DNA from: Posidonia oceanica
Taxonomy: Eukaryota; Streptophyta; Magnoliopsida; Alismatales; Posidoniaceae
Length of the DNA stretch: 64,000 bases
Direction of reading: 5' to 3'
NCBI GenBank assembly: GCA_037176725.1
Contig: JAZBRS010000075.1
Location: 70,930,001-70,994,000 of the forward strand
The notes beneath the pieces are model-generated. The model was given only the letters and a program-made list of their open reading frames with translations. It was not told the origin of the DNA and did no database searches. This document shows positions 1 through 9,360 of this stretch, piece after piece. The translations under genes and the position numbers were made by a program. Every line of letters starts with the position of its first letter. The stretch's first letter is position 1.

Positions 1-93
1 TCATGAAACTGATAACAAGAAAAGACCAGTGATGTAGAAATCTAGGACATTTTACGACTCCACGTCGTACTCGACCCCTCCTATTCAGGACGA
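1..93 (+). mobile_element. Host element H, left flank of the M1 insertion
   Basis: This is the left side of the older plus-strand element H, interrupted by M1. Its reverse complement matches 35430-35520, where M1's own copy of the same internal segment lies between pol and the antisense genes. Together with 53607-53690 it rebuilds that segment, so positions 93 and 53607 were once nearly adjacent. The stretch is non-coding. Seen directly by comparing the three copies; assignment to H is inference from orientation and order. Confidence 0.75.
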
Positions 94-906
94 TGTGGAT
101 ATGGGGTTTTTGAAAGTGTGAGAGGAAGAAGATGATGAGGGGGGAGGTTTGGGGAAGAAGAGGCTTCTTTTGGCTCCCTCTTGCTCACTCTATCTTCTCT
201 TTCTCGGGGTCTCCTTTTTGTATCCGACTTTGTCACTCCACGTGTGATGGAATCGGTGTGATCGCCGCTCTCGTTTCGCTTTCGTCGGCTCTCGAGACGC
301 CGTTGGGGAGATGTAGTGTGGTTGCGTGTTCAGCTACCTTGGGACAACGCCAGCGTTGCCCAAGGATGTCCGTGCTTGGTAAGCTCTTTCTTCCTTCTTC
401 CTCCTTGTATGACAAACGTTAGCAAAGCAAAACAAACAAAACAATATAAAGATGGATCAATATGTGTAGTAATCTATCCAGAGTTAGTAGAAAAGAAAAT
501 AAAGAAAGCGTAGTGAGATACGTACCCAAGGGGTTTGATCCCCCCCGGTTGCAACTAAAAGAGATGTATGCCTAGTTAAAAATATATGAACTTGAAATAA
601 AAATGCTTGATTATACTACAGAGTTAAACATGTAATATCAGAAATAAAAAAAGAAATGAATGAAATAGAGTCTCCTTTGTCTATGCACAAGGTGCAAACT
701 ATGTTGGCATGAAGCCAACAACGACAAAAGGATCCTCAAGCTTTTTCTAAGACTCTCTTTCTTTCAAAAACTCTCTTCTCTCTTTCAATTCTTAAGGACC
801 TCATTTCTCTAAGATTTTCAATCTCAAGAGCATGTGAGTTCCAAAAGTTTCTTCACTCCTTTTCTCTCTCAAAATTCCGGCCATGAACCCTATGGGGGTA
901 CCCTTG

Positions 907-914
907 CTTTTATA
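907..914 (-). promoter_or_regulatory. TATA box of M1 LTR
   Basis: On the minus strand the sequence reads TATAAAAG, about 590 bp into the LTR and conserved at 53013-53020 in the other LTR. The dyad clusters 979-1034 and 1208-1291 lie about 65 and 300 bp upstream of it, so they occupy the enhancer part of U3. Core promoter role is inferred from motif and position. Confidence 0.6.
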
Positions 915-978
915 GAAGCAAGGGAGGAACAAAAAAGGACACAAATGCCAAGTCAGTAGAGTTTCCTGTTTCAGAAGT

Positions 979-1034
979 GTTATACGCTGGAAAACCAGCG
1001 TATAACGTTATAAGCGAGAGAACTCGCGTATAAC
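979..1034. repeat. 28-bp dyad units, LTR cluster a (2 units)
   Basis: Two contiguous 28-bp units, 979-1006 and 1007-1034. The first is a perfect 12-bp stem (GTTATACGCTGG) around an AAAA loop; the second has one mismatch. Both start GTT and end AAC with CGC at 7-9 and GCG at 20-22, so the junction reads AACGTT. Confidence 0.9.
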
Positions 1035-1207
1035 GACCTCCGAGGCATAATTGCTAGGATCAGAGAAGATTCTCCAATTAAGGAGTCTTTAAGTGTGATT
1101 AAACTCGGCTTTGATGGCTTTGACCAGTCAACAGGTTCCAAAGAAGGCAAAAACATGATTTCTGGATTAGGCCAAATAAGGAAAGTTTTGGCTTACTGGG
1201 TTGCCAC

Positions 1208-1291
1208 GTTGGACGCTGGAAAAGTAGCGGCCAACGTTAGCCGCTGGAGATCCAACGGCCAACGTTGTACGCTGAGAAGCCAGCGGACAAC
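1208..1291. repeat. 28-bp dyad units, LTR cluster b (3 units)
   Basis: Three contiguous 28-bp units (1208-1235, 1236-1263, 1264-1291), each GTT...AAC. The variable triplets after GTT are GGA, AGC and GTA. The arms are imperfectly complementary here and better paired in the other LTR at 53314-53397. Confidence 0.88.
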
Positions 1292-1500
1292 ACCCTTAAT
1301 CAGTTTGACTTCCAAATTTGGTCAGGACGTGAAGAACACTCAGGTTGCCAACATTTGGGGCTTAGAAAGGTATAGCATTTTGGACTTGAGAGGAACATTT
1401 GGCTCAAGTGAGATTCAGAAATGGGTGAAGGGCTTCTAAGAGTAACCTAATGCAAGAGACTATCCTAACATGAAGGGAGTACCAAAACGGGGTATCTACA

Positions 1501-1515
1501 GATTGCCCCGCCTTG
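1501..1515 (-). promoter_or_regulatory. Polypurine tract of M1
   Basis: On the minus strand AAGGCGGGGCAATC directly abuts the TG start of the 3' LTR, the expected site for plus-strand DNA priming. It fixes M1's orientation as minus although the large ORFs next to it are on the plus strand. Confidence 0.8.
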
Positions 1516-1683
1516 AAGATGGCTTCGGCTTGAAGCTATCTACAAGGTGAGACGATAACCTCGTGTGGCGCTACCTGGGGGTCGTAAATGAAATCCAATG
1601 CCTGCTGCCACCAGACTTGGACAGGACACAAAGAGGGTCGGCTATTGAAACACGGCCAAGGGGATTGCCCAAGGGGAACAAAC

Positions 1684-1886
1684 TAATGACATGCCACGGG
1701 GATGGCTCGTGGGGGTCAAACTAAAGGACGCTGCCGCGGGGATGGCCCACAGGGGTCAAACTAAAAGACATGCCATGGGGATTGCCAATGGGGGTCAAAC
1801 TAAAGGACATGCCACGGGGATTGCACATGGGGGTCAAACTAAAAGACATGATACGGGGATTGCCTGCAGGGGTCAAACTAACAAGA
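1684..1886. repeat. M1 3'-UTR minisatellite 1 (about 39 bp)
   Basis: Five tandem copies of a unit of about 39 bp containing GACATGCCACGGGGAT and GGGGGTCAAACTAAA. Part of the same block returns inverted at the right edge of the window (63940-64000) in H. The ORFs reading through it on both strands have repetitive composition and are shadows. Confidence 0.85.
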
Positions 1887-2509
1887 TGGATAGCTAATGA
1901 TTCCGACGACCACTCAATGAGAATGCAGTACAATGCGAATGCAGTACAATGCGCTATGCATGGATGCGTGCTGACGGGAATGCAAAAGGGGTCATGATAT
2001 GCAATGCATGACCCTAGGTAATGAGGTTCCTCCATCATCGCCGGCTTTAATTTGTATACCGGGTTGACTCAGGAATTTTTCTCACCACCCAAGGCAGACT
2101 GAAACATGCGTGATTGCAATTTGTCATGATCAGGTGCCCTTTCCTCGAGTGTAGACTACACTCTCCCAGGGGACCATCGTCTCATGATACGCGGGTTGGT
2201 GAGCGAGAGGTCCATGATGCTCCCAGGCAAAAGGGGAAATGATCTCTTCTCTACCGGCCACGTTGGCTCTATTCGTCACAATTAGGTGTCCTTTCATTGA
2301 ATGTTGCCTACATTCTTGACAGAGACCGTCATCTCATGACCCGGAATCAATGAACGATGAGTCCATCGATGCCGTTGGCGTTATTCGTCAGAATCAAGTG
2401 TCCTTTCATTGAATGCCGCCTACATTCTCGATGGGGATCATCATCTTCTGACCCAGGAGTTAGTGAACAGGGGGTTCACTAATACCGTTGGCTTTGCTTT
2501 GTTGACCCG
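1887..2509 (-). other. M1 3'-UTR, non-coding
   Basis: No supported gene. It contains a loosely repeated block of about 110 bp (two and a half copies, 2150-2470) built on TTCATTGAATG...CCTACATTCT and CATCTCATGACCC. The same block is inverted in H at 63380-63730, which shows it is an ancestral part of the element's 3' untranslated region. Confidence 0.65.
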
Positions 2510-3070
2510 GTTATGCTCCTGGGTTCTTTCTGCTGATTGGTTTTGCTTTGTTTGTCCGGTAGTGCTCCGGGGTTGCTTTGTTTGTCCGGTCATGCACCGG
2601 GGTTTGCTTTGCTGTCCGGTTGTGCTCCGGGGTACCTGCTTTTGATTGGCTTGCTTTGTTTGTCCGGTTGTGCTTCGTGTTTTGCTTTGATGTCCCGGTT
2701 ATGCTCCAGGGTTCTTTGAGATTGGGGCTTGCTTTGTTATCCCGGTTATGCTCTGGGGATCTTTGCTTTGATGTCTCGGTTATGCTCTGGGGATCTTTGC
2801 TTTGGTATCTCGGTTATGCTCCGAGGTTCTTTGCTTTGGTGTCCCGGTTATGCTCCAGGGATCTTTGCTTTGGTGTCCCGGTTATGCTCCGGGTTTCTTT
2901 GCTTTGGTGTCCTGGTTATGCTCTGGGGATCTTTCTTTGATTGGTTTGCTTTGTTATCCCGGTTATGCTTTGGGGTTTGCTTTGATGTCCCGGTTATGCT
3001 CCGGGGATCTTTCTTTGATTGATTTGCTTTGTTATCCCAGTTGTGCTCCGGGGTTCTTTGCTTTGGTTTG
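2510..3070. repeat. M1 3'-UTR minisatellite 2 (about 34 bp)
   Basis: About 16 tandem copies of a 33-34 bp unit built around CCCGGTTATGCTCCGGGGA and TTTGCTTTG. H has the inverted counterpart at 62922-63365 with fewer copies. The Cys/Leu-rich ORFs in all frames here come from the repeat and are not genes. Confidence 0.88.
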
Positions 3071-3765
3071 CCGAGGGGATTACCCAAGGGAGGCGGAAAT
3101 AAAAAAACATGACATGCCTAGGGGATGGCCCAAGGGAGTCAAAAACAAAAACATGACATGCCTAGGGGATGGCCCAAGGGAGTTGAAAATAAAAGCATAA
3201 CGTGCCTATGGGATGACTCGACGGGGTCGAAAATAAAAAACATGACATGCCGAGGGGAAGACCCGAGGGAGTTGAAAATCAAAAACATGACATGCCTAGG
3301 GGATGGCCCAAGGGAGTCGAAAATAAAAGCATGACGTGCCTAGGGGAAGACCCAAGGGAGTTGAATGTAAAATCATGACGTGCCTAGGGGATGGCTCAAG
3401 GGAGTTGAAAATAAAAGCATGACGTGCCTAGGGGAAGACCCAAGGGAGTCGAAAGTAAAAACATGACTGGCCTAGGGGATGACCCATGGGAGTCGAAAGT
3501 AAAAACATGACGTGCCTAGGGGAAGACCTAAGGGAGTCGAAAGTAAAAACATGACGTGCCTAGGGGAAGACCTAAGGGAGTCGAAAGTAAAAACATGACA
3601 TGCCTAGGGGAAGACCCAAGGGAGTCGAAAGTAAAAACATGACGTGCCTAGGGGAAGACCCAAGGGAGTCGAAAGTAAAAGAATGACGTGCCTATGGGAG
3701 GACCCAAGGGAGTCGAAAATAAAAACATGATGTGCCAAGGGAAAGACCCAAGGGAGTTGAAAAGG
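3070..3765. repeat. M1 3'-UTR minisatellite 3 (44 bp)
   Basis: About 16 tandem copies of a 44-bp unit (GACGTGCCTAGGGGA...CCCAAGGGAGTCGAAA). Successive GACATGCCTA boxes end at 3120, 3164 and 3208, giving a 44-bp step. H has the same unit inverted at 61690-62920 with about 27 copies, so the array length differs between sister elements. Confidence 0.9.
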
Positions 3766-3848
3766 ATACTTTTTTTGGCTTAGCTTGCTTTGTTGACCCG
3801 GTTGTGCTCTGGGTTCTTGCTGTTCTGCTCTCAATTCTGCTTTGACTC

Positions 3849-3932
3849 GTTGGACGCTTGATTGTTAGCATTCAACGTTGGACGCTTGAAGAACCGCGGC
3901 TAACGTTGGATGGCATTACGGCCGCGTATAAC
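3849..3932. repeat. 28-bp dyad units upstream of antisense gene A (3 units)
   Basis: Three contiguous units, 3849-3876, 3877-3904, 3905-3932, each starting GTT and ending AAC. They end about 100 bp upstream of the TATA-like box at 4034 and about 200 bp upstream of the gene A start. The inverted counterpart in H is 61527-61610. Confidence 0.9.
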
Positions 3933-4033
3933 GTCGCTAGACAGGCTGCTGTATTTCCTATTCGGGCACCACCGTTTTGGCAGTAAATTCCCAATTTACT
4001 TTGGGTTTCCATTCCGATGAAGGCTCCATGGCC

Positions 4034-4040
4034 TATATTA
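4034..4040 (+). promoter_or_regulatory. TATA-like box of antisense gene A (M1)
   Basis: TATATTA, 95 bp before the ATG at 4129, conserved in H at 61419-61425. Spacing to the start codon resembles that of genes B (114 bp) and C (105 bp), which supports a real core promoter. Confidence 0.5.
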
Positions 4041-4128
4041 GACCTCCTTTTGGCTTGAATCTTGTAGTTCAAACATTTATCTTCCTTCCCTTATTGCTTT
4101 TTGCTTGCTAGGGCTTGTGCTTCTCCTC

Positions 4129-5480
4129 ATGGATCTGAGTGATATCCCACGTTGTGCTTTCTAGGTGGCCGTCTTCTCCTCTCCTTCTGACATGGTGCAA
4201 CTCCGACTGGAGGCCATACCCAACCATTTGGCAAACCTGTTGGTGCATGAGAAGGTACTCCCTATTTTCATCTTTTCTGCATACTCCCATTCTCGTACTT
4301 CTGCTGATTTTTCTTTACTTTATAGCCCCTATCTTCTGCCAACAACGACCGGGACTCGAAAGCCAATCAGTTGGACGGGGTTCAACAATTCCGCTCTTGG
4401 GCTTTGAAGAAGTACCGGGAATGCTTGGAGGAGGCTGGTCTCTGTTAGGCCCTTCGCCAGCTGCGGTAGCCTGTTGACTGGAAAGTGCTCTTTCACCTCT
4501 ATGGGCTGTGGAATCCCTTGACTCACACGTTCTTTTCTTCTTCGGGGGAATTGACCATTCTCTTGGAGGAGGTGAGCGCCCTCTTAGGTACTCGACATGC
4601 CGACCCCTCCATTTACTGCAGGGATGCCTACCTTTTGCCAATCGGGGTGGTAGGTTCTTTTTCTCTCTTAAAGCGCATCTTCAGCTCTGTTGTTGTGCCG
4701 GAGGACCTGGTGCTGGATGGCTGTATCAAACTCTCCTCTTTGTGGAAATTTTTCTGGAAACAGCACAACATCATCCACTCTGAGGCGTCTTGCTTGGAAT
4801 GCGTCTTCATTCTGATCGGGGGACTGGTGCTCTTCCCAAATGAAGCTCTGACTATTAGTGCCTACCATGCCAAGCTCATGTGCATCTGTGTGCGTAACCC
4901 AGAGAAGTGTTTGAGTTAGTCTGTTTTGGCTTTTACCATCCGGGGCTTATCCAGTGCCTGCCTCAGGGGGCCATTCTTTGGCTCACCATTCCTAGTTCTG
5001 CGCTGGCTGGAAGAGTACTTTCTTCTGCCTGCTTTTGATGCTAGCCTTCCCTTGGAGGAGCTCATTCGCTGCTTATGCACCTGCGAGGTCAAGTCCCAGA
5101 TGGATTCCTTTAGTCCCCCCTCGTCTTTCAAGACAGTGTCTGACCTGGAGTATTTCCTGACGCTGATTAGGGCGACCGAGTTTGTGAGGTACAACCCTCA
5201 GTGCTGCTTCTCAATGCTGGGTACTCCTCGGGCTATACCTCCCTTGCCGCGTTTCTCTGATATGATTCTCCCGTGTTTGAGAGACACTCCTGGGGACATC
5301 ATCCAGGTCTTCTATCAGGCTGGTACTTGGGATGGGAAGGGGCCAAACCGAGTCCTTTCTGCATGGGAGAACTCGAATGCAGACTGTGAAGCCATTTCTC
5401 TTGCAACTTATGACGCTTGGTACGAAGGCGTGCGTCCTAAATTGTTCATTGAATTTCCTTCAAAAAGACAGAAGATGTAG
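4129..5480 (+). pseudogene. Antisense gene A, PMD/DUF7745-like protein, M1 copy
   Basis: Extra gene on the strand opposite to M1's gag-pol. Start ATG at 4129; exon 1 is 4129-4254, a 71-bp GT-AG intron 4255-4325, exon 2 runs to the stop at 5478. The prediction is 426 codons. The core has the pattern W-x-P-LTHTFF followed by LTILLEEVS-x-LLGTRHADPS, then a helical C-terminal half ending FPSKRQKM. It resembles antisense gene C and the extra ORF of N; antisense eORFs with plant mobile domains are known in Tat elements. Four in-frame TAG stops (about 4153, 4446, 4467 and 4917) sit where the H copy reads glutamine codons, so this copy is dead by C-to-T changes but has no frameshift. Molecular function unknown; PMD proteins such as Arabidopsis MAIN/MAIL1 act in transposon silencing. 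Confidence 0.72.
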
Positions 5481-5599
5481 TTAGAAATGTATCATTTATC
5501 ATCAATAAAATTTATTTCGTCTCTTTGGTCTCTTTTGAATGAATTTGTATGAGTTGAATGAGAATATCAAAATTCAGAACACTTCCCTGAACTTAAAGT
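5481..5599 (+). other. Short intergenic spacer A-B
   Basis: AT-rich 3' flank of gene A with an AATAAA signal near 5504, followed by the gene B promoter. The AATAAA may serve as a polyadenylation signal; H has the matching stretch around 59940-59980. Confidence 0.45.
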
Positions 5600-5746
5600 G
5601 TTGTACGCTCAAAATGGAGTGTCCAACGTTATACGCTGGAAAACCAGCGGCTAACGTTTTAACTCACAAAACGTTGAACACCTAATAGGGCATGTATAAC
5701 ATCCTTTCTTCCCGAGGCGTTGGACGCTGGGATTCACGCGTACAAC
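5600..5746. repeat. 28-bp dyad units upstream of antisense gene B (4 units plus a 17-bp remnant)
   Basis: Units 5600-5627, 5628-5655, 5673-5700 and 5719-5746 are each exactly 28 bp, GTT...AAC. A 17-bp piece GTTTTAACTCACAAAAC fills 5656-5672, still beginning GTT and ending AAC. H has the same layout at 59714-59860 including the 17-bp piece. The last unit ends 9 bp before the TATA box. Confidence 0.9.
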
Positions 5747-5755
5747 ATTGAAAGG

Positions 5756-5762
5756 TATAAAA
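5756..5762 (+). promoter_or_regulatory. TATA box of antisense gene B (M1)
   Basis: TATAAAA in the context GGTATAAAACC, 114 bp before the gene B start at 5870 and directly downstream of the dyad cluster. H keeps the box at 59698-59704. Confidence 0.6.
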
Positions 5763-5869
5763 CCCTCGTCCTATGCCGCAGGTGGCCATCTGGCATTCCT
5801 CCCTTCTTCTTCTCCGGCGACAGCATCCTTTTCGGTGACCTTCTTCCCCATTCCAACGACCTTACCCTA

Positions 5870-8531
5870 ATGGAGAGGCAAATATCACAGTTTTTTACTA
5901 GGGCGGCCAAACGGGCTCGGACCGGCCCTTCCCCTTTCGGTGAAACGGCGGTGGAGGCGGCGGCTTGGGCTGCTATGGTGCGGGACGCGCGGCGAGGGCG
6001 GCGGGAGGTGCTGGCGAGGTCGTGGCAAGCGGCAGAGAGGCCATGATAGCGAGTTCGGCGGCTGTTGGGTGGAGCTCGGCGGCTGTGGTGGCGGGGTCGG
6101 CTGCTGGGGTGGTCGTGGAGGCCAAGGAGGGCGTGGCAAGCGTGGTGGAGGCTGGTGGTGCCGTGGCGATGCTTGGGGCGACGTCTGGTGGTGATGCTGA
6201 GGCTGCGGGAGTGGAGACGGGGGCTGCTGTGGGTGGTTCCGCAGAGGCCAAGGTGGTGGTTGGCGACGACGCCGTAGAGGCGGAGGCGACGGCCAGTGAG
6301 GCCACCGTGGGGGAGGGCTCTGGTTCCAGTGAGGCCCCCGGACTACTGGCGGGAGCAGATCCCTAGAGACAAGGTGCAGGCATCGGGACCACGTAGGGAC
6401 GCGTCCCGATCAGAGTACGCCACTACGACACTAGCTTCTAGGGGGCAGGTATACATTTTTCATTCTTTTCTCCTTATTTTGTTCAATTATTTCATCCTGA
6501 CTGATAGTTCTCCTGTTTGCTTGTAGAGTCGAGCACCGGCCGTGACCCGCTGCTACTGGGGTCAGGTCCGCCAATCCTACGCTTTGTTGGCTTCTTTCCA
6601 GCAGGAGCGTCTGCATCAGATGGGATTTGGGCATTTCTTGTCCATTCCGGACTTTTCCCTCCGTCCGATGTTTCTGGAGGTGGTTGCAGAGTGGTGGAGC
6701 TTTCGGACGAGCTCGATCGTTACGCGGGCGGGTGAGTTTGTCCTCTCCCTTGAGGACATGGCGCGGCTGACTGGTCTCCGGGTCACGGGCAGACCGGTGA
6801 CAGGGAGGGTGCACTTGAGCTACTCGATTTTGGCATAGGAGCTTGTTGGACACTAGTTAGCCATGAGCGGGGAGCAGCTCGTGGTGATTACTTCCGCGAT
6901 TCACCGGGTGAGTGAGCTGGCGAAGACAATTGATGGACCGGGTGTGGAGGCTGACCAGCAACTGCGGGCCTTCCTCCTGGTGCTGTTCAGGGAGGTGCTC
7001 TTCTCGCACTCCTCCTCGAAGCTCTCGGCGTGGTTCCTTCCTCTTCTGGCGGACCTGGAGCGTGTGGGAGAGTACGCCTGGGGTGCGGCGAGCTTGGCGC
7101 ACCTGTACTCCACCCTATTTCGCTTCACCGACGGCAGTTCTCGCCAGTTGGGCGGGAACCTGCCCTTCCTTCAGGTAAATCTGCATATTTAAGAGAGAGC
7201 ATGCGAACGTCCCCAAGATTGCCCGTGATCGGGCCATTTTCGACCGGGACGTAAGGATCCACTGCTGGAACCACTGCCACTTCCAGCAGATTGGCAGGGC
7301 GCTACGACAGTTAGGGCACCGGCAGGTTTAGCCTTCACCTCCTCCTCACCGAGTTTGGCGAGAGACACGCGGCGGGGGCAACCGTGCTCGCCACTGGGTG
7401 GACGTCTACGGCCCACAGCTCCTGGACTGGGCCCATCGTGGTTCCCCCGCTCTGACGGATGCTACAGAGGAGGACGAGGCGGAGTGGGCTGAGTGGATAG
7501 ACCGGGTGTTTTCCTCTCTAATGATCTTCCACCGATCCCACTTCCTTGGGCGCGGGAACCTTCCTTTGCGGGACATAGATCCCGGGGAGGCGGTGGTTTC
7601 CCGTGCGGCCCTGTTGGAGGAGGTTCAGTCTTCTCGAGCCCAGCTGGAGATAGCGGTGAGCTTCTGAATTTCAATTTGTAGACTGTTGATTCAATTTGGC
7701 TAACTTGCTTTCTTTCTTTTGCAGCTCAAGGTGGTCGATGAGTGGGCTCAGCAGGAGCACCACTTGACCCAGTAGCTCTCCGTTCTAACCGGGGAGATTG
7801 ACCGTCTACGGGCATCTGCCTCTCAGGTATTTTCACAATTAGCTTTTATAGTTTGGTTATGAATTGTAACTGACTTGAATCTTCATTTTCAGCCTTCGAC
7901 TAGCAGCGCTCCTCCTCCGGACCGCTCATAGGAGATCTCCCATCTCCAGGAGAAGGTAAATATGCTTTCATTTTGTTTCTGCTTTTGAAATTCCCTTGGT
8001 CCTGACGCCATTGCTTGTAGGTCGCTTATCTAGAGGGCGAGCTGAGGGAGCAGGCTGGTGACTTTATAGCCGCCAGCTCTGTCGGGAGGTTAGAGGAGCT
8101 GGAGGGGACAGTTGCTGCTAGCTGTGCTCAGATCCAAGAGCTGGAGCAGCAGCTGGCTGATAAGGACATTGAGATTGCCCGATCTCAGGTGGTATGATTT
8201 AATTTTACGCTTCTTTATGTCTTCCATGTCCTTGCTTATATCTGATATTTTGGGCTGCTTCTCTTCTCAGGGCACGGCGAACGTTATCTCCTAGCTTGAG
8301 CTGGAGCTTGGGCACTACTGGAGGTTTGCTTTTTCAACTGGTGCTAGGCTCGGAGAGCGTGTTCCTTCTGTACCGAGCAGCCGGTCGGGCAGCCACCATT
8401 CTCGGTCTGTTTCCAGGGCCCCATCAGGCATTTCGGTTCGACAGTCGCCTCGTCCCCCTACTGCCCCTTCTCCGGCTCCTACTTCAGCTCCTGCTTTAGT
8501 TCCTGAGGGTGAGGGAGAGAGTGCTCCCTAG
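5870..8531 (+). pseudogene. Antisense gene B, multi-exon plant mobile domain protein, M1 copy
   Basis: Spliced gene opposite to M1's coding strand. From 5870 it encodes a basic leader (RAARAKRARTGPSPFG-like), a long Ala/Gly/Glu-rich stretch (to about 6366), then exon 2 (about 6527-7174) with PMD signatures: MGFGHFLSIPDFSL, VAEWWSFRTSS, FVLSLEDMARLTGLRVTGRPV. Later exons, each ended by GT and preceded by pyrimidine-AG, give a coiled-coil (ELEGTVAASCAQIQELEQQ near 8100-8190) and a Ser/Pro-rich tail ending at TAG 8529. Against H it has lost about 315 bp at 7196, removing an exon that begins MWAWDHFTFL, has a second internal deletion near 6340, a frameshift near 5940-5965 and several TAG stops. 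Function unknown; PMD proteins are linked to transposon silencing and anti-silencing. Confidence 0.65.
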
Positions 8532-9012
8532 CTTTTGTACTTCAGGGGTATGCCCTGGTGACGTTGTAGAGCAATTGTATATTTTGAAAAGATATAGATT
8601 TCTGCACACTCGGTAAACTTGTCAAATACTTCTTTTAAATTACCTTTCTCAAAGCTAAAGTGAGCTTAAGTGACCAATATGGCAAAATAATGGCCCTTAA
8701 TCCAAATTAACTTGAAACCAGCATATTCAAGTGAAATAGTATGTAAATGACATAGTTATAAGGAAAGATTTCACCTGGAAGCTTAAGAATAGAACCTTGA
8801 AGTCGTCGACGCCTTAACGAGCCATTTACTTGATGAAACGAGCAACCAGAGATTCCGACTGGCCCGGATGCCCAAAAAAATATGAAACCAACGCTCACAC
8901 GTGTATTTCAACTTAGTTAAACCTCTAGAATGGGCAAAACGGGCGCATGCAACTCAATCACGGATCAGGGGGCAATCCAGTCAAGTTTAGTAACTTAAGT
9001 CACTGATAAAAC
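8532..9012 (+). other. Spacer between antisense genes B and C (M1)
   Basis: AT-rich, no supported gene. It is well conserved with H (inverted 55960-56425), including a block around 8720-8900 that H keeps in nearly the same form. I see no function; it may contain the gene B 3' end and distal control sequence for gene C. Confidence 0.5.
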
Positions 9013-9143
9013 GTTATACGCCTCATCTGCTGCGGCCAACGTTATCCGCTTGAATGTCTGCGTCCAATGCCAGTAGCTGCTCTAAACGTTATACGCGTCG
9101 AATGGTGCGGCTAACGTTGGACGCGCACTGTCTCGTGTACAAC
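9013..9143. repeat. 28-bp dyad units upstream of antisense gene C (4 units plus a 19-bp remnant)
   Basis: Units 9013-9040, 9041-9068, 9088-9115 and 9116-9143, each 28 bp with GTT at the start and AAC (once AAT) at the end. A 19-bp remnant 9069-9087 separates the pairs. The cluster ends 112 bp upstream of the TATA box at 9256. H counterpart: 55834-55949. Confidence 0.9.
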
Positions 9144-9255
9144 GAAGCGAGCCCAGAAACTTTTCTTTCCTTTTCTGTTCTTGTCTAATCTTCCGGAATG
9201 CTTTCGAAATTTTCTCAATGCCCGCGTGAAAGATTTCCAACGATCCTCTTGTGCT

Positions 9256-9263
9256 TATAAAAG
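9256..9263 (+). promoter_or_regulatory. TATA box of antisense gene C (M1)
   Basis: TATAAAAG, 105 bp before the ATG at 9361; identical in H at 55714-55721 (minus). Confidence 0.6.
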
Positions 9264-9360
9264 CTTGGCCACCCCTTTGATTTTCATGCAAACTTGCTCC
9301 TTTTTCTCTCTACTGATTTCTTCCAGATTTGTGCTTCTTCGTACCCTCTCTTTTGCTTTC

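Larger units (their letters stand above)
94..1500 (-). repeat. 3' LTR of element M1
   Basis: Long terminal repeat of 1407 bp on the minus strand, running from TGTAGATACCCC (1500) to ...ATCCACA (94), so it has TG/CA ends. It pairs with 52201-53606 (1406 bp). The internal side carries a purine-rich tract as expected for a 3' LTR. By eye the two LTRs differ by several percent, mostly transitions, with more change in the first 300 bp. It holds a TATA box at 907-914 and two clusters of 28-bp dyad units upstream of that box in U3. The short ORFs inside it are not supported as genes. The flanks at 89-93 and 53607-53611 do not form a clean 5-bp duplication. Confidence 0.92.

Noticed and set aside
3849..3932. 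28-bp repeats with GTT...AAC ends recall CRISPR repeats
   Set aside because: Units abut without spacers, differ internally, lie in a plant retrotransposon and have no cas genes nearby.
5965..6366. Ala-rich ORF as a separate small gene
   Set aside because: It is the frame-shifted Ala/Gly-rich part of antisense gene B exon 1, as shown by the H copy at 58997-59473.
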